NCBI GenBank assembly: GCA_002480645.1 | Contig: DLCN01000001.1 | Span: 1 to 64,000, forward strand | Length of the DNA stretch: 64,000 nt | Reading direction: 5' to 3' | Origin: Balneolaceae bacterium UBA7797 | Lineage (GTDB): Bacteria > Bacteroidota > Rhodothermia > Balneolales > Balneolaceae | In this document: one piece after another, positions 1 to 9,524 of the stretch | Layout: every line of letters begins with the position of its first letter | How positions within the stretch are numbered: position 1 is the stretch's first letter | The notes under the pieces: generated by a model | What the model saw: the letters and a program-made list of their open reading frames with translations, nothing else | Database searches by the model: none | What the model was told of the DNA's origin: nothing | Translations under genes and position numbers: made by a program

Positions 1-31
1 GTCAACCTATTTCAGGACAAGACACCTATTT

Positions 32-70
32 AAAAAAAGGCACAAGGTGGTACCACTTTGTGCCTTTTTA
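32..70 (-). terminator. Rho-independent terminator downstream of bshA
   Basis: A run of A, a 10-12 bp stem around GGCACAA/TTGTGCC and a run of T sit just past the bshA stop codon. Both flanks are suitable tracts, so it could also stop transcription entering from the left edge. Confidence 0.75.
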
Positions 71-97
71 ATGGTTCATGCATACCAGAATAAAAGA

Positions 98-1246
98 TCA
101 GGCTGTTGCATTCGATTTAACGTTGGCACTTACTTCTTTGTAGAACTGCTCATATTGTTCTACCACCAACTCCTGATTGAATGTTTCCGCTCTTTTGCGG
201 GCCTTCGCTGATAATTCTGTGTGCAGGGCGTCATTGGTAAGTATATTCACTGCATGTTTTGCCATACAATCGGTATCGTCCAGCGCACATAAATATCCGG
301 TTTCGCCTTCCACATTCACTTCCGGTAATCCTCCGATATCTGAACTGATAACCGGAACCGAACAACTCATCGCTTCAAGTGCAGCCAAACCAAAGGTTTC
401 TGATCCTGAAGGAATCAAAAACAGATCAGCAATAGAAAGTACTTCTTCTACTTCATCCAGTTTTCCCAAAAAACGTACATGATCACACATATGTAACTCT
501 CTGCACATCATCTCTGCTTTCTGGCGATCCGGACCATCCCCAACAAGCAGTAACTTCGCTTCAATTCCGCTTTCAAGAATCTTAGAGAATACTTTAACTA
601 CTTCAGGCACACGTTTCACTTTTCTGAAATTTGAAACGTGAACCACTACTTTTTCCCCGTTAGGGCAGATCGCTTTTTTAAAATGACTTTTATTTGATTT
701 CTGAAACCTTTCAAGATCGATAAAGTTCGGTATCACTTTAATGTCTTTACTGATCTCAAAATTATTGTACGTCTCTCTTTTCAGGTAATCAGAAACAGCC
801 GTTACGCCATCAGATTGGTCGATCGAAAATTCTACAACATGTTTGTAGCTGGGATCGCGCCCAACCAGCGTTATATCAGTTCCGTGCAGAGTGGTTATAA
901 TGGGAACAGTGATTCCTCTGGCAGCCATGATCTGTTTGGCAAGATACGCGCTGGTCGCGTGTGGCAATGCATAGTGTACGTGTAACAGGTCCAGATCTTC
1001 GAATTCGATCAGATTCACCATTTGTGAGGCCAATGCAAGTGCATATGGCGGATATTCAAATAATGGGTACGAATTGATGGATACCTCGTGGTACATTATG
1101 TTTGATTCAATAGCGTCGAGGCGGGCGGGTCGGGCATAACTTAAAATGTGAATTTTATGCCCCATCTTGGATAATACTTTCGCCAGTTCTGTGGCTACTA
1201 CACCACTACCACCAAAAGTTGGATAGCAAACAATGCCAATATTCAT
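98..1246 (-). CDS. bshA: N-acetyl-alpha-D-glucosaminyl L-malate synthase (bacillithiol pathway)
   Basis: BshA is a family-4 glycosyltransferase that joins GlcNAc from UDP-GlcNAc to L-malate, the first step of bacillithiol synthesis in the cytosol. The 382-residue protein has the usual length. Seen in it are the N-terminal donor/acceptor loop (CYPTFGGSGVVATELA, about residues 7-22), an HGTD motif and the C-terminal E-x7-E signature in GSETFGLAALEAMS followed by PVISS. The ATG at 1246 has an AGGAG box upstream. It is divergent from the bat cluster. The other bsh genes are not in the window. The family call is strong because the N-terminal signature separates BshA from generic GT4 enzymes. Confidence 0.93.
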   Translation of the reverse strand: MNIGIVCYPTFGGSGVVATELAKVLSKMGHKIHILSYARPARLDAIESNIMYHEVSINSYPLFEYPPYALALASQMVNLIEFEDLDLLHVHYALPHATSAYLAKQIMAARGITVPIITTLHGTDITLVGRDPSYKHVVEFSIDQSDGVTAVSDYLKRETYNNFEISKDIKVIPNFIDLERFQKSNKSHFKKAICPNGEKVVVHVSNFRKVKRVPEVVKVFSKILESGIEAKLLLVGDGPDRQKAEMMCRELHMCDHVRFLGKLDEVEEVLSIADLFLIPSGSETFGLAALEAMSCSVPVISSDIGGLPEVNVEGETGYLCALDDTDCMAKHAVNILTNDALHTELSAKARKRAETFNQELVVEQYEQFYKEVSANVKSNATA

Positions 1247-1553
1247 ATGTAATAACTCCTGAGTTTCAGATCCTGAAAAATACTTAATTCGCTACAGTAT
1301 GACTATGTGCAATACAAGCTTTAACACCGGTGTTTATCATAATATTTCGAAGCGCAGAACAATTCTTTATATTCCTGAGCTGTAACTCTGATTTGTGTAA
1401 TAATTTGCACCTTTAAAGCCAAACAGGTGCCAAATCGTTCAATCACATTCTGAGTTTTTGTAAAATTTGAGGTCAGAAATTACGTTGTCATCAACGCTTA
1501 ATGTTGATAGAAAGGTTAAATCATTCATCATAACGAAAAGAAATAGTTCCATA
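1247..1553. other. Intergenic region between bshA and the bat cluster
   Basis: This 307 bp gap between divergent genes must carry promoters for both directions. I see no convincing reading frame. A perfect 12 bp palindrome (AACACCGGTGTT) lies at 1323-1334, and AT-rich tracts at 1390-1480 could hold the promoter of the bat side, but I cannot assign a start point. Confidence 0.4.
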
Positions 1554-2189
1554 ATGAGGGTACCATCATACCTGCTTTTTTTACTGATTCTGATTGCTTC
1601 CGGCAAAGGCGATGCAAAAAAAGGAAATGATGCCTATAACAATCAGGAATATGCCAAAGCGGAAGCTTTCTACCGAACGGCGCTCGAAGCTGAACCTGAA
1701 CGCTCCGAGATCTATTTTAATCTGGGCAATACGCTGGCTAAGCAAGGGAAAACAGAAGAAGCCATACAAACTTTTATGGAATATCTCCCTTTGGCAGAAA
1801 ATCCGGCCGATAAGGCGAAAGCACAATATAATATTGGAACTATTCTGGCTAGTGGAGAACAGTGGGAACCGGCGGCCATGCACCTAAGAAATTCGCTGAT
1901 GCTTAATCCTGACGATACTGAAGCCAGGCATAATTATGAAAAAGTATTGGCTGAACTCGATAAAAAGGAACAGGAAGAAGAACAAGAGCAGCAACAAGAT
2001 AATAAACCACAGGATCCACCAACCGCTTATGCACTAGAGATGAAAAAGAATGCGGAGCAATTGGTTAAAGAACGAAAGTACAAGGAGGCATTTGATCTGA
2101 TGCAAAATGCCCTCCAGATTGATAAAACCGTATCTAATTTTAACGACTTTATACAACGAATTGGAGATGTGGATGAAATTGATTCATAA
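1554..2189 (+). CDS. TPR protein, BatC-like (Bat aerotolerance cluster)
   Basis: A 211-residue protein with an N-terminal hydrophobic segment (about residues 3-15), then tandem TPR-like helices (about residues 18-130, including AEAFYRTALEAEPE and IYFNLGNTLAKQGK), a charged E/Q-rich linker and a further TPR-like helix pair. TPR proteins of this sort are the BatC component of Bacteroidetes Bat clusters. An in-frame ATG at 1467 would put 29 extra residues before the signal-like segment, so I prefer the ATG at 1554. Its 3' end overlaps the next gene by 17 bp, which points to translational coupling. No MoxR, BatA or BatB gene precedes it. Confidence 0.75.
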   Translation: MRVPSYLLFLLILIASGKGDAKKGNDAYNNQEYAKAEAFYRTALEAEPERSEIYFNLGNTLAKQGKTEEAIQTFMEYLPLAENPADKAKAQYNIGTILASGEQWEPAAMHLRNSLMLNPDDTEARHNYEKVLAELDKKEQEEEQEQQQDNKPQDPPTAYALEMKKNAEQLVKERKYKEAFDLMQNALQIDKTVSNFNDFIQRIGDVDEIDS

Positions 2190-2721
2190 AACACCGGTTT
2201 TTGCTGCAGGAGTTTTTTTGCTCTCACTACTTACGATGGATAGTATTTACGCACAACAAAATGCTGAGGATTATTTCCATAGCGGAGCAAATTCATTCAT
2301 CAATAATGACCTGCCCACGGCTATAAATGAAGTTAATACAGGCCTGAGTAAGTACCCGAATGATCCAAAACTAAATGCTCTGCTGGAAAAACTTAAGGAA
2401 GAGCAGCAAAAACAACAGCAACAACAGAACCAGCAGCAGGATCAACAGCAACAGAATCAAGATCAAAACCAGCAGCAACAGGATCAGAACCAGCAAGATC
2501 AGGAACAGGAAAACGAACAACAGCAGGAACAGAATGATCAGCAAAATGAAGATCAACAGGATCCTCAGGATCAACAGCAGCAACCTGTTCAACCAAAGGA
2601 AGTAAGTAAAGAGGAAGCGCAAAAGATCTTACAGGCGCTGGCTCAGAAAGAGAAAGAATTACTCAAAGAATTTAAAAAGCAAAAACCACAGGGAAGTGCC
2701 ACCCATGACAAGGACTGGTAA
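2173..2721 (+). CDS. batC: TPR protein with Gln-rich tail, second BatC-like
   Basis: A 182-residue secreted protein. The signal peptide is about residues 1-27 (ends SIYA, then QQNAEDYF). A TPR-like pair covers about residues 30-75, then a Gln/Asp/Asn/Glu-rich segment of about 65 residues, then a short charged helix (EEAQKILQALAQKEKELLKEF). Such low-complexity tails are common in BatC proteins. GGAG at 2163-2166 sits 6 bp before the ATG at 2173, which chooses this start over ATG 2167. It overlaps the preceding gene by 17 bp and the following batD by 17 bp. Confidence 0.75.
   Translation: MKLIHKTPVFAAGVFLLSLLTMDSIYAQQNAEDYFHSGANSFINNDLPTAINEVNTGLSKYPNDPKLNALLEKLKEEQQKQQQQQNQQQDQQQQNQDQNQQQQDQNQQDQEQENEQQQEQNDQQNEDQQDPQDQQQQPVQPKEVSKEEAQKILQALAQKEKELLKEFKKQKPQGSATHDKDW
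2395..2592 (+). repeat. CAG/CAA-rich low-complexity tract encoding poly-Gln region
   Basis: A stretch dominated by CAG, CAA, GAT and AAC codons encodes the Gln-rich tail of the second BatC-like protein. Its antisense reads as long Leu/Val-rich open frames that are artefacts. Confidence 0.8.
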
Positions 2722-4453
2722 GCTGAATTGGTTAACCGGCTTAATTTTTAGTTTATTTTTTGTCAGTTCAACTGTTTTCGGGCAGGATGTAAGTGTATCA
2801 TCCTCGCTATCAGAAACAAACATTTATTCGGGCGAATCGGTAACCATGACCATCAGTGTTTCCGGTCAGAGCATCAATAATATCGAGCGCCCCCAGATGC
2901 CGCCTGTTGATGGTTTACGCTGGCTCAGTGGCAGTACATCAACCAGCCAGCGCATAGAATTGATCAATGGACGTCCGACCGTCTCCTACTCTTATGGATA
3001 TTCATTCATAGCACAACGTCCCGGCACCTACACTTTCCCGGAATTAACCATTGGTGTAGACGGAAAAGGCTACACCACCAAACCTATTTCATTTAATGTA
3101 CTTGATCCCGGCTCCATCGATAATGACCAAAGCGCACGATTGCCGGATATTTATGTGCGCCTTGAACCAAGCACCACCCAGCCGGTGGTGGGTGAAATGG
3201 TGATTGCAGATATTGTTCTCTATTTCAAAAACACGGTGGAAGTTAGATCGTACCAACCTACACCCGGCTGGAAAGCCGAAGGGTTCTGGAAAGAGATCCT
3301 TGAAAACCGACTTCAAACCAAAGCTACGTCTACGCTGATTAACGGGGTGCGATTTCAACGGGCACGATTGCTGCAATATGCATTATTCCCAACCAAATCA
3401 GGGGAATTGACCATTAGTCCTTTTGAATTAAGTGTACAGATCCAGCAAAGAAATCGCCGTCGCGATATTTTCAGTTTTGGATTGGGACAGGAAAGGAAAG
3501 ATCTGCAGACGTTACCGGTCACATTAACGGTGAGATCATTACCGGACATAGACAATGCCACCTTTACCGGAGGAGTAGGAGATTTCAAGATAACCCGAAC
3601 TATTGAACCCGCTGAAGCTTTTGTAGGGGAGAGTATCGAGGTTACTACTACCATTTCCGGGTCGGGTAATCTTCCTCTATTAAATAAACCGATATACGAA
3701 TATCCCGAAACTCTGGAGATCTACAATCCCTCTGAAAGCAGTAACATAAACCGGAATAATCGTGAGATATCGGGCTCCAAAACTTTTACGGATATTCTTA
3801 TTGCCCGTAATGCCGGGGAATTTACCATTCCTGAAACCAATGTCGCTTTCTATGACCCGGACAACGATCGTTACCGTACCATTTCCCTGCCTGCGCTTAC
3901 ATTAAAAGCTACCCGGGACCCTCGTTCGGTAAATGGTTCCGAAGATATGCTTCGCCTGAATGTTGAACCAATCACTGGTCTCGCCCAATGGATCACCCCG
4001 GATAATGCCCCGTTAACTTCCCGTAGCTGGATCTGGGGATTATTACTTTCTCCTGTGGTCATTCTGGGACTGGCATTTTGGGTAAAATCATACCGCGATA
4101 AAATGAATACGGATACCGCTTTTGCCCGGGCTCAAAAGGCAAAGAAACTAGCAACCGAGGAATTAGAGAAAGCCGCAGCATCTACAGAATTAAAGAATGG
4201 CTATTATCATATTTACCGGGCCATTAGCTTATTCATCGCTGATAAATTAGATCTCCCGAAAGCAGGTAATACTACTTCGGAACTGGTACAAGCTGTTGAA
4301 GACAGCAGCTCCTCGAAACTTGCCATTGAAGTAAAAAGATTACTTACAAAATGTGATACCATAGCGTATGCTCCCGGTGCTTCACAAGCAGGGATGGCCC
4401 GTGATGTTGAGTTCGCCCAAACGTTAATTAATGAGTTGAACAAAGCACTATGA
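2705..4453 (+). CDS. batD: BatD family protein (oxygen tolerance)
   Basis: A 582-residue envelope protein with an N-terminal signal peptide (cleavage near VFGQ), long beta-rich domains resembling BatD (VSVSSSLSETNIYSGESVTMTISV at the start, a second similar strand set around EAFVGESIEVTTTISGSG), one transmembrane helix near residues 440-460 (WIWGLLLSPVVILGLAFW) and a cytoplasmic helical C-terminus. BatD is predicted to act with BatA/B/C/E at the inner membrane; its exact role is unknown. A GTG at 2696 is possible, but GGGAAG lies 8 bp before the ATG at 2705. It overlaps batE by 4 bp (ATGA). Confidence 0.88.
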   Translation: MTRTGKLNWLTGLIFSLFFVSSTVFGQDVSVSSSLSETNIYSGESVTMTISVSGQSINNIERPQMPPVDGLRWLSGSTSTSQRIELINGRPTVSYSYGYSFIAQRPGTYTFPELTIGVDGKGYTTKPISFNVLDPGSIDNDQSARLPDIYVRLEPSTTQPVVGEMVIADIVLYFKNTVEVRSYQPTPGWKAEGFWKEILENRLQTKATSTLINGVRFQRARLLQYALFPTKSGELTISPFELSVQIQQRNRRRDIFSFGLGQERKDLQTLPVTLTVRSLPDIDNATFTGGVGDFKITRTIEPAEAFVGESIEVTTTISGSGNLPLLNKPIYEYPETLEIYNPSESSNINRNNREISGSKTFTDILIARNAGEFTIPETNVAFYDPDNDRYRTISLPALTLKATRDPRSVNGSEDMLRLNVEPITGLAQWITPDNAPLTSRSWIWGLLLSPVVILGLAFWVKSYRDKMNTDTAFARAQKAKKLATEELEKAAASTELKNGYYHIYRAISLFIADKLDLPKAGNTTSELVQAVEDSSSSKLAIEVKRLLTKCDTIAYAPGASQAGMARDVEFAQTLINELNKAL

Positions 4454-5214
4454 TGAGATCTCTTTCTATACTTATTGTGATGTTGATCAGCTCCTTTACG
4501 CTACCTGCCCAGACGGCACAGACTCTTTTTGATGAGGCAAATGATCAGCTAACCGCCGGAAATTATGAAGAGGCGCTTACTGCCTATCAGGCTATCGAAC
4601 AAACCGGAGAAGTTTCCGGAGCGTTATATCTGAACATGGGGATTGTTGCAACCCAAATTGATTCGCTGGGACTGGCCAAATATTATTTTATAAAAGCATC
4701 CGAGTTTAACACAACACAAGCACGGGCTGCGGAAGCTTTAGAATACACAGAATCACAATTTAGCCGTCAATCGGCAATGTTACCCAAATTGCCCTGGGAA
4801 AAAGCCGTAGAATGGCTACTGGAAGGTCCCGGTGTACTCACGATTTTCCTGACCGGATTCTCCTTCATCCTGATCGGGGTTTTACTGATCTTGTTGAAAT
4901 GGTTCACATCTTTTTCATTTCAAAAGTTTAATCATACACTTTCAACGGTATTTACCACCGGTATCCTCATACTGCTTCTTTCATTTTATATTGATTATGT
5001 GAACGAACGCTATTCAGGAGCCGTGATAATTGCTGATGAAACTCAGGTTAGGAATACCGCAAGTGAAACGGCCGATATTGTAAGTCTGGCTTATGAAGGA
5101 TATTCTGTAACCATAGACATCAAAAAAAGTGCGGAACACAAAAACTGGGTCTATATCCGACTTGGTAACGGTCAGTTCGGATGGATGAAGCCCGAAGCAT
5201 TGAAAATATTATAA
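4450..5214 (+). CDS. batE: BatE-like protein: TPR, two membrane helices and SH3 domain
   Basis: A 254-residue protein with a signal peptide (ends LPAQ), a TPR region (LFDEANDQLTAGNYEEALTAYQ onward, about residues 26-100), two membrane helices (about 128-153 and 160-182) and a C-terminal bacterial SH3-like domain (VRNTASETADIVSLAYEGYSV, and the GWMKPEALKIL end). This arrangement matches BatE. The start codon overlaps the batD stop, so the two are translationally coupled. The SH3 domain suggests binding to peptidoglycan or another envelope partner, which is inference. Confidence 0.85.
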   Translation: MMRSLSILIVMLISSFTLPAQTAQTLFDEANDQLTAGNYEEALTAYQAIEQTGEVSGALYLNMGIVATQIDSLGLAKYYFIKASEFNTTQARAAEALEYTESQFSRQSAMLPKLPWEKAVEWLLEGPGVLTIFLTGFSFILIGVLLILLKWFTSFSFQKFNHTLSTVFTTGILILLLSFYIDYVNERYSGAVIIADETQVRNTASETADIVSLAYEGYSVTIDIKKSAEHKNWVYIRLGNGQFGWMKPEALKIL

Positions 5215-5236
5215 AACTAACCTACAAATCGAGATT

Positions 5237-6610
5237 ATGAGCGAGTCACAAGCCTATATTGAAGCAAATAAAGAAAAATTTCTGAAAGAATTATTTGATC
5301 TGTTACGGATCCCAAGTATCAGTACCGATTCAACCAAGAAAAGCGAGATCCATCAGGCAGCGAATTTCCTGATCCATCAGCTTAATGAATTAGATCTCAG
5401 CCGGGTTGAGTTATTTGATACTCCCGGCAACCCGATCGTTTACGGAGAGCATTGCCCCTATGATGATCGCCCAACTGTGTTGGTTTATGGTCATTACGAT
5501 GTACAACCATCCGATCCGGACGACCTCTGGGATACTCCACCTTTCGAACCGACTATTAAAGACGGATTGATCTACGCCCGCGGTTCAAGCGATGATAAAG
5601 GTCAGGCTTTCACTCATATCAAAGCTCTGGAGAGTTTTGTGAAATCCGGCAACAAAATCCCTGTAAATGTGAAAGTGATCCTTGAAGGGGAAGAAGAGAT
5701 CGGATCTCCTAATCTGGTGCCTTTTATTGAATCTCACAAAGAGATGCTGGAATGTGATATGGTGTTGATTTCTGACACAGCCATGTTTGGTAAAGACCAA
5801 CCATCCATAACTTATGGCCTCCGCGGACTAGCATATATGGAAGTAGAAGTAGTTGGTCCAAACCGTGATCTCCACTCCGGGGTATATGGTGGTGCCGTTG
5901 AGAATCCATTGAATGTGCTTTGCGAGATGATCGCAAAATTGAAAGATGAAGACGGTGTGATCCAGATCCCGGGATTCTATGATTCTGTGATACCTCTAAC
6001 AGAAGCTGACCGGGAAGCCATGGCAGCATTACCATTTGATGAAGAGGCGTACAAAAAATCTTTGGATATTGATGCCGTTCACGGTGAAAAAGGCTACACC
6101 ACACTGGAAAGAGCTTCTGCACGACCTACACTGGATGTAAATGGAATCTGGGGAGGATATCAGGGAGAAGGCGCTAAGACTGTGCTTCCATCCAAAGCCG
6201 GGGCAAAGATCAGTATGCGACTGGTTCCCGATCAAAACCCAAAAGAGATCGCGCAGCTGTTCAAGAAGTATTTCGAGTCGCTGGCTCCCGATACTGTGAA
6301 AGTGAAAGTTGAAGAACACCACGGTGGGTTTGCATCCGTCACCGATCTTGATTTCTATGGCCTGAAAGCCGGTGCAAAGGCGTTTGAAGAGATCTACGAC
6401 AAAGAAGTACTCTTTTCACGCGAAGGCGGCTCTATTCCAATTGTAGCTGATTTTAAACGTGTACTTGGAGTAGAATCTATTCTGATGGGATTCGGACTTA
6501 CCAGCAATGCTATTCACTCTCCTAACGAAAATTTCTCCCTGGAAGATTTCTACCGGGGAATTAAAACCTCAGCTAAGTTTTTCGAGATCCTTCCGGACTT
6601 TAAAGAGTGA
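5237..6610 (+). CDS. M20 family dipeptidase (carnosinase-like)
   Basis: A 457-residue cytosolic metallopeptidase of the M20A/CNDP group that probably cleaves dipeptides with two zinc ions. Visible metal and catalytic sites are GHYDVQP (His86, Asp88), the bridging Asp119 in RGSSDDKG, the catalytic Glu pair 153-154 in EGEEEIGS, and an Asp in ISDTAMF. The dimerisation domain is the insertion at about residues 190-380. It follows batE by 22 bp in the same direction and ends at a strong terminator, so it may be the last gene of the bat operon. There is no signal peptide. Confidence 0.9.
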   Translation: MSESQAYIEANKEKFLKELFDLLRIPSISTDSTKKSEIHQAANFLIHQLNELDLSRVELFDTPGNPIVYGEHCPYDDRPTVLVYGHYDVQPSDPDDLWDTPPFEPTIKDGLIYARGSSDDKGQAFTHIKALESFVKSGNKIPVNVKVILEGEEEIGSPNLVPFIESHKEMLECDMVLISDTAMFGKDQPSITYGLRGLAYMEVEVVGPNRDLHSGVYGGAVENPLNVLCEMIAKLKDEDGVIQIPGFYDSVIPLTEADREAMAALPFDEEAYKKSLDIDAVHGEKGYTTLERASARPTLDVNGIWGGYQGEGAKTVLPSKAGAKISMRLVPDQNPKEIAQLFKKYFESLAPDTVKVKVEEHHGGFASVTDLDFYGLKAGAKAFEEIYDKEVLFSREGGSIPIVADFKRVLGVESILMGFGLTSNAIHSPNENFSLEDFYRGIKTSAKFFEILPDFKE

Positions 6611-6634
6611 TGGACATCTAACTCATTAAAAATA

Positions 6635-6669
6635 AAAAAGGGCAATCACTACGTGGTTGCCCTTTTTTT
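6635..6669. terminator. Bidirectional terminator between dipeptidase and TolC genes
   Basis: The 10 bp stem GGGCAATCAC/GTGGTTGCCC is flanked by an A-rich tract on the left and seven T on the right. It separates two convergent genes and can serve both. Confidence 0.85.
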
Positions 6670-6687
6670 GTACTGATCTGAGATCTA

Positions 6688-8163
6688 CTAAAAATCGGTG
6701 GTATAAATGATCGGAGCATCTTGTTCGAAATCATACAATGTCAGCCGTCTGAGATTATAATAGCCCGTCCAGTAATCTCTCAACGACGAAATATATCCAC
6801 GTCGGGAGCTGTCTTTCTGATTCTGAGCGATGAACAGGTCGGTGATGGTAATACTACCGATAAGATATCGGTTCTTGGCCACATCATACCGTTGCACAGC
6901 AATATCATCCGAGACTCTTGCCAGCTCTACCTGATCTCGCAACTGCGGAAATTCCCTGACCGTACTTTTCACATTCAATTCAAATTGTAACCGCTGGTAG
7001 GCAATGGTATTGGCCGTCTCCATTTGTGTATTTCTGGCTGATTTGATCTCAGCCTGATTCTTACCCCAATTGAAGATCGGAATATCGAACCCAACACTAA
7101 AGAATTGTCGGTTTTGTGGGTCTTCATATAGCTGATCAAGATCTCTTGACGTTTGATTCAATCCAAAACTAGCGTTTAGAGTAGCCGAAAAACCCGTGCT
7201 TTTTTTAGCTTGGTCATATGATTGATCAGCTAATAAATCGTTCAACTCAAATTGCAGCGATGTACTGTTATTCTGCCGGGCCAAAGTCAGAGCCTGCTCC
7301 ACATCAATTTCCATTTCGGGGGCCACATCCGGTAAAATGATCTCAATTTCCGTATCGTCATCGATCCCTAATAACGCTTTGAAACTTTCCTCAGCGCGTT
7401 CATAGTCAAGTCGTGCAGTGGTTAACGAAGCTCTCGCATTTCGGAATTCAAGCTCACTTTGTAATAACTCGTTTTGAGCAATACTGCCAACCTGAAAACG
7501 TCCTTTTGAAATGTTATAGATCGAATCATTCACCGTCACATTAAATTCAGCAACTTCCACATTAACTTTAGCTAAAAGAAAGTTGAAAAAGCTTTGTGTT
7601 ACCGTAAACGAAAGATCTTCCATGTCTTCAACATACTGCTTTTGCGCGATCTCATATCGTAATGGTTCGGTCTTATTTCTCCACTTCAGACTGTTGAATT
7701 GAAACAACGGTTGAGACAGACCTACGACCAAAGGGGTACTTTGCCATAAATAGGTGTTTTCACCGGTAAAAATACCCAACCTTGTAATGCCGGATGAAAG
7801 CGAAAGGCGGCCACCTGTTGGCATAATGTTCTGATCAATGGAAACTGCTGCAGACGCTTCTGATTGTGTACGGGAAGAAAAAGTAACCGTACCATCATCC
7901 AGTACATTGGAAAAAATGGATTTATTATAATTCGGCGCATCACCGGATAAAGCCAGACTTGGCAAAAGATCCGCTCTGAATGATTTATATCTCCATTTAG
8001 CAGACATCAAAGAAAATCGCGCCGCTCTGGAAAGCGGACTGTTATTTTTCGCGAATTCGATGCTGCTTTCCAAAGTTAACGTCTGAACTTGTGCTTTACT
8101 TAATTGCGGCGATACTACGGCAATCAGCAGTACAAAAAATGATGTTCTTAGAATTTTATTCAT
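6688..8163 (-). CDS. TolC family outer-membrane efflux protein
   Basis: A 491-residue protein with a signal peptide (ends LSKAQ) and two copies of the OEP repeat, with the long coiled-coil helices rich in Ala, Gln and Asn that form the periplasmic tunnel. The ATG at 8163 is used because upstream residues belong to the overlapping permease gene; the overlap of 8 bp shows it is the third gene of the operon. It should provide the outer-membrane duct for the adaptor and permease encoded upstream. The substrate is unknown. Confidence 0.88.
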   Translation of the reverse strand: MNKILRTSFFVLLIAVVSPQLSKAQVQTLTLESSIEFAKNNSPLSRAARFSLMSAKWRYKSFRADLLPSLALSGDAPNYNKSIFSNVLDDGTVTFSSRTQSEASAAVSIDQNIMPTGGRLSLSSGITRLGIFTGENTYLWQSTPLVVGLSQPLFQFNSLKWRNKTEPLRYEIAQKQYVEDMEDLSFTVTQSFFNFLLAKVNVEVAEFNVTVNDSIYNISKGRFQVGSIAQNELLQSELEFRNARASLTTARLDYERAEESFKALLGIDDDTEIEIILPDVAPEMEIDVEQALTLARQNNSTSLQFELNDLLADQSYDQAKKSTGFSATLNASFGLNQTSRDLDQLYEDPQNRQFFSVGFDIPIFNWGKNQAEIKSARNTQMETANTIAYQRLQFELNVKSTVREFPQLRDQVELARVSDDIAVQRYDVAKNRYLIGSITITDLFIAQNQKDSSRRGYISSLRDYWTGYYNLRRLTLYDFEQDAPIIYTTDF

Positions 8164-9514
8164 GTCGTAATGCGTGTACAGGATCTTGTTGAGCAGCGCG
8201 CCGGGCCGGGAAAAATCCAAACACAACTCCAATGAGCAGAGCTACTCCGAATGAAATTAAAATGGAAATCGGGGTCACGATGGTTGCGATCCCCGCACTG
8301 AGTTCGATCGCCACACTGAATCCCATCCCAAGCATGATGCCGATCACCCCACCGGTAATACTGATGGCCAGCGCTTCGGTGAGAAACTGTAATTCAATGT
8401 CATGTTTCTGAGCTCCTACTGCGAGTCGTAACCCGATCTCTTTATAGCGTTCTACCACAGAGGCCAGCATGATGTTCATGATGCCTATACCACCCACGAT
8501 AAGTGAAATGGACGCAATGGAGGACAGCACAATATTGAAGATCCGTTTGGTCCGTTGCTCCTGCTGCAGTAATTGTTCCGGAACTATGATCTCGTAATCC
8601 ACAACTCCGTTATGGCGTCGTTGCAGCATGCGGGAAACTACTTCTGCGATGGATACACTGAATTTAGAATCTGAAACCCGGACAATGAGTTTATCCAGCT
8701 GGTGATAATTCTCTGTGGTCTCTTCTTCCTCTTCATCAGAGCCTCCTATGATGATCATGCGTCCGCCAAAACCACCCGCTGACTTATCAATATCATCTTC
8801 AGTAACCAATCCACGATTTTTAAAACGAAGGGAAACAGTTGTTGCCGGTGAGAAGATATCCAGATTATAATTACGTATTCCCAGGCGCTCAATGTTCTCG
8901 GTACTCAGTTCTTTTTTGTTGAGAACACCGATTACCGTAAGCCATAAATTCCCGACTTTGATCCTTTTGCCTACCGGATTCTCACCGGCAAAGAATTTAG
9001 TTTTTACATCATATCCGATCACACAAACGGGATCAGAGTTCATGATCTGTATATTTGAAAAGTTGGCTCCTTCAACGATCTCAAAGTTATTTATATTGAA
9101 ATATTCATCATTTACGCCAACTAATTTTCCGCTACGCATTCTGGCATTCCGGATAAAACTGGTTTCGAAGATGATCTCGGGGCTGATGTATTCAACCTGA
9201 GGAACCAGTTCTTTGATCGTCTGAAGATCTTTCAGGTTTAGACCCGGTGAATATTTAGAACCTTCATTCTGATTTCCATCTTCAGTGATCAAACCTTCCA
9301 CTTGTTGAACGATGGGTTTAATGATCACATTATTGGTACCCAGCAATTGCATCTGGGCAAGCACTTCCTGCTGGGCTCCGGTTCCAATGGCCAGCATGGC
9401 GATCACAGAAGCCACCCCGAAGATGATACCAAGTGAAGTAAGAAAAGCCCTTAATTTATTCCGTTGAATTGCTTCTATTGCAATATCAAAGTTGTAGAGT
9501 ATCTTTTGTAGCAC
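8156..9514 (-). CDS. MacB-type ABC transporter permease
   Basis: A 452-residue FtsX/MacB permease: the N-terminal helix follows the sequence IEAIQRNKLRAFLTSLGIIFGVASVIAML, then a MacB periplasmic core domain (about 50-300), then three C-terminal helices with the typical VERYKEIGLRLAVGAQKHDI loop. No nucleotide-binding domain is fused, unlike Escherichia coli MacB. The start is GTG at 9514 with GGGTGAG just upstream, 10 bp after the adaptor stop. It works with an ATPase that is not encoded here. Confidence 0.88.
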   Translation of the reverse strand: MLQKILYNFDIAIEAIQRNKLRAFLTSLGIIFGVASVIAMLAIGTGAQQEVLAQMQLLGTNNVIIKPIVQQVEGLITEDGNQNEGSKYSPGLNLKDLQTIKELVPQVEYISPEIIFETSFIRNARMRSGKLVGVNDEYFNINNFEIVEGANFSNIQIMNSDPVCVIGYDVKTKFFAGENPVGKRIKVGNLWLTVIGVLNKKELSTENIERLGIRNYNLDIFSPATTVSLRFKNRGLVTEDDIDKSAGGFGGRMIIIGGSDEEEEETTENYHQLDKLIVRVSDSKFSVSIAEVVSRMLQRRHNGVVDYEIIVPEQLLQQEQRTKRIFNIVLSSIASISLIVGGIGIMNIMLASVVERYKEIGLRLAVGAQKHDIELQFLTEALAISITGGVIGIMLGMGFSVAIELSAGIATIVTPISILISFGVALLIGVVFGFFPARRAAQQDPVHALRHE

Positions 9515-9524
9515 AACTCACCCA

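Noticed and set aside
1323..1334. Perfect palindrome AACACCGGTGTT
   Set aside because: It occurs once, is only 12 bp, and nothing ties it to a regulator; noted but not claimed as an operator.
2371..2622. Antisense open frame rich in Leu, Ile and Val
   Set aside because: It is the complement of the CAG/CAA tract of the BatC-like gene; the composition is an artefact.
5724..6122. 132-residue minus-strand frame
   Set aside because: It lies inside the M20 dipeptidase gene, which has all its catalytic motifs.
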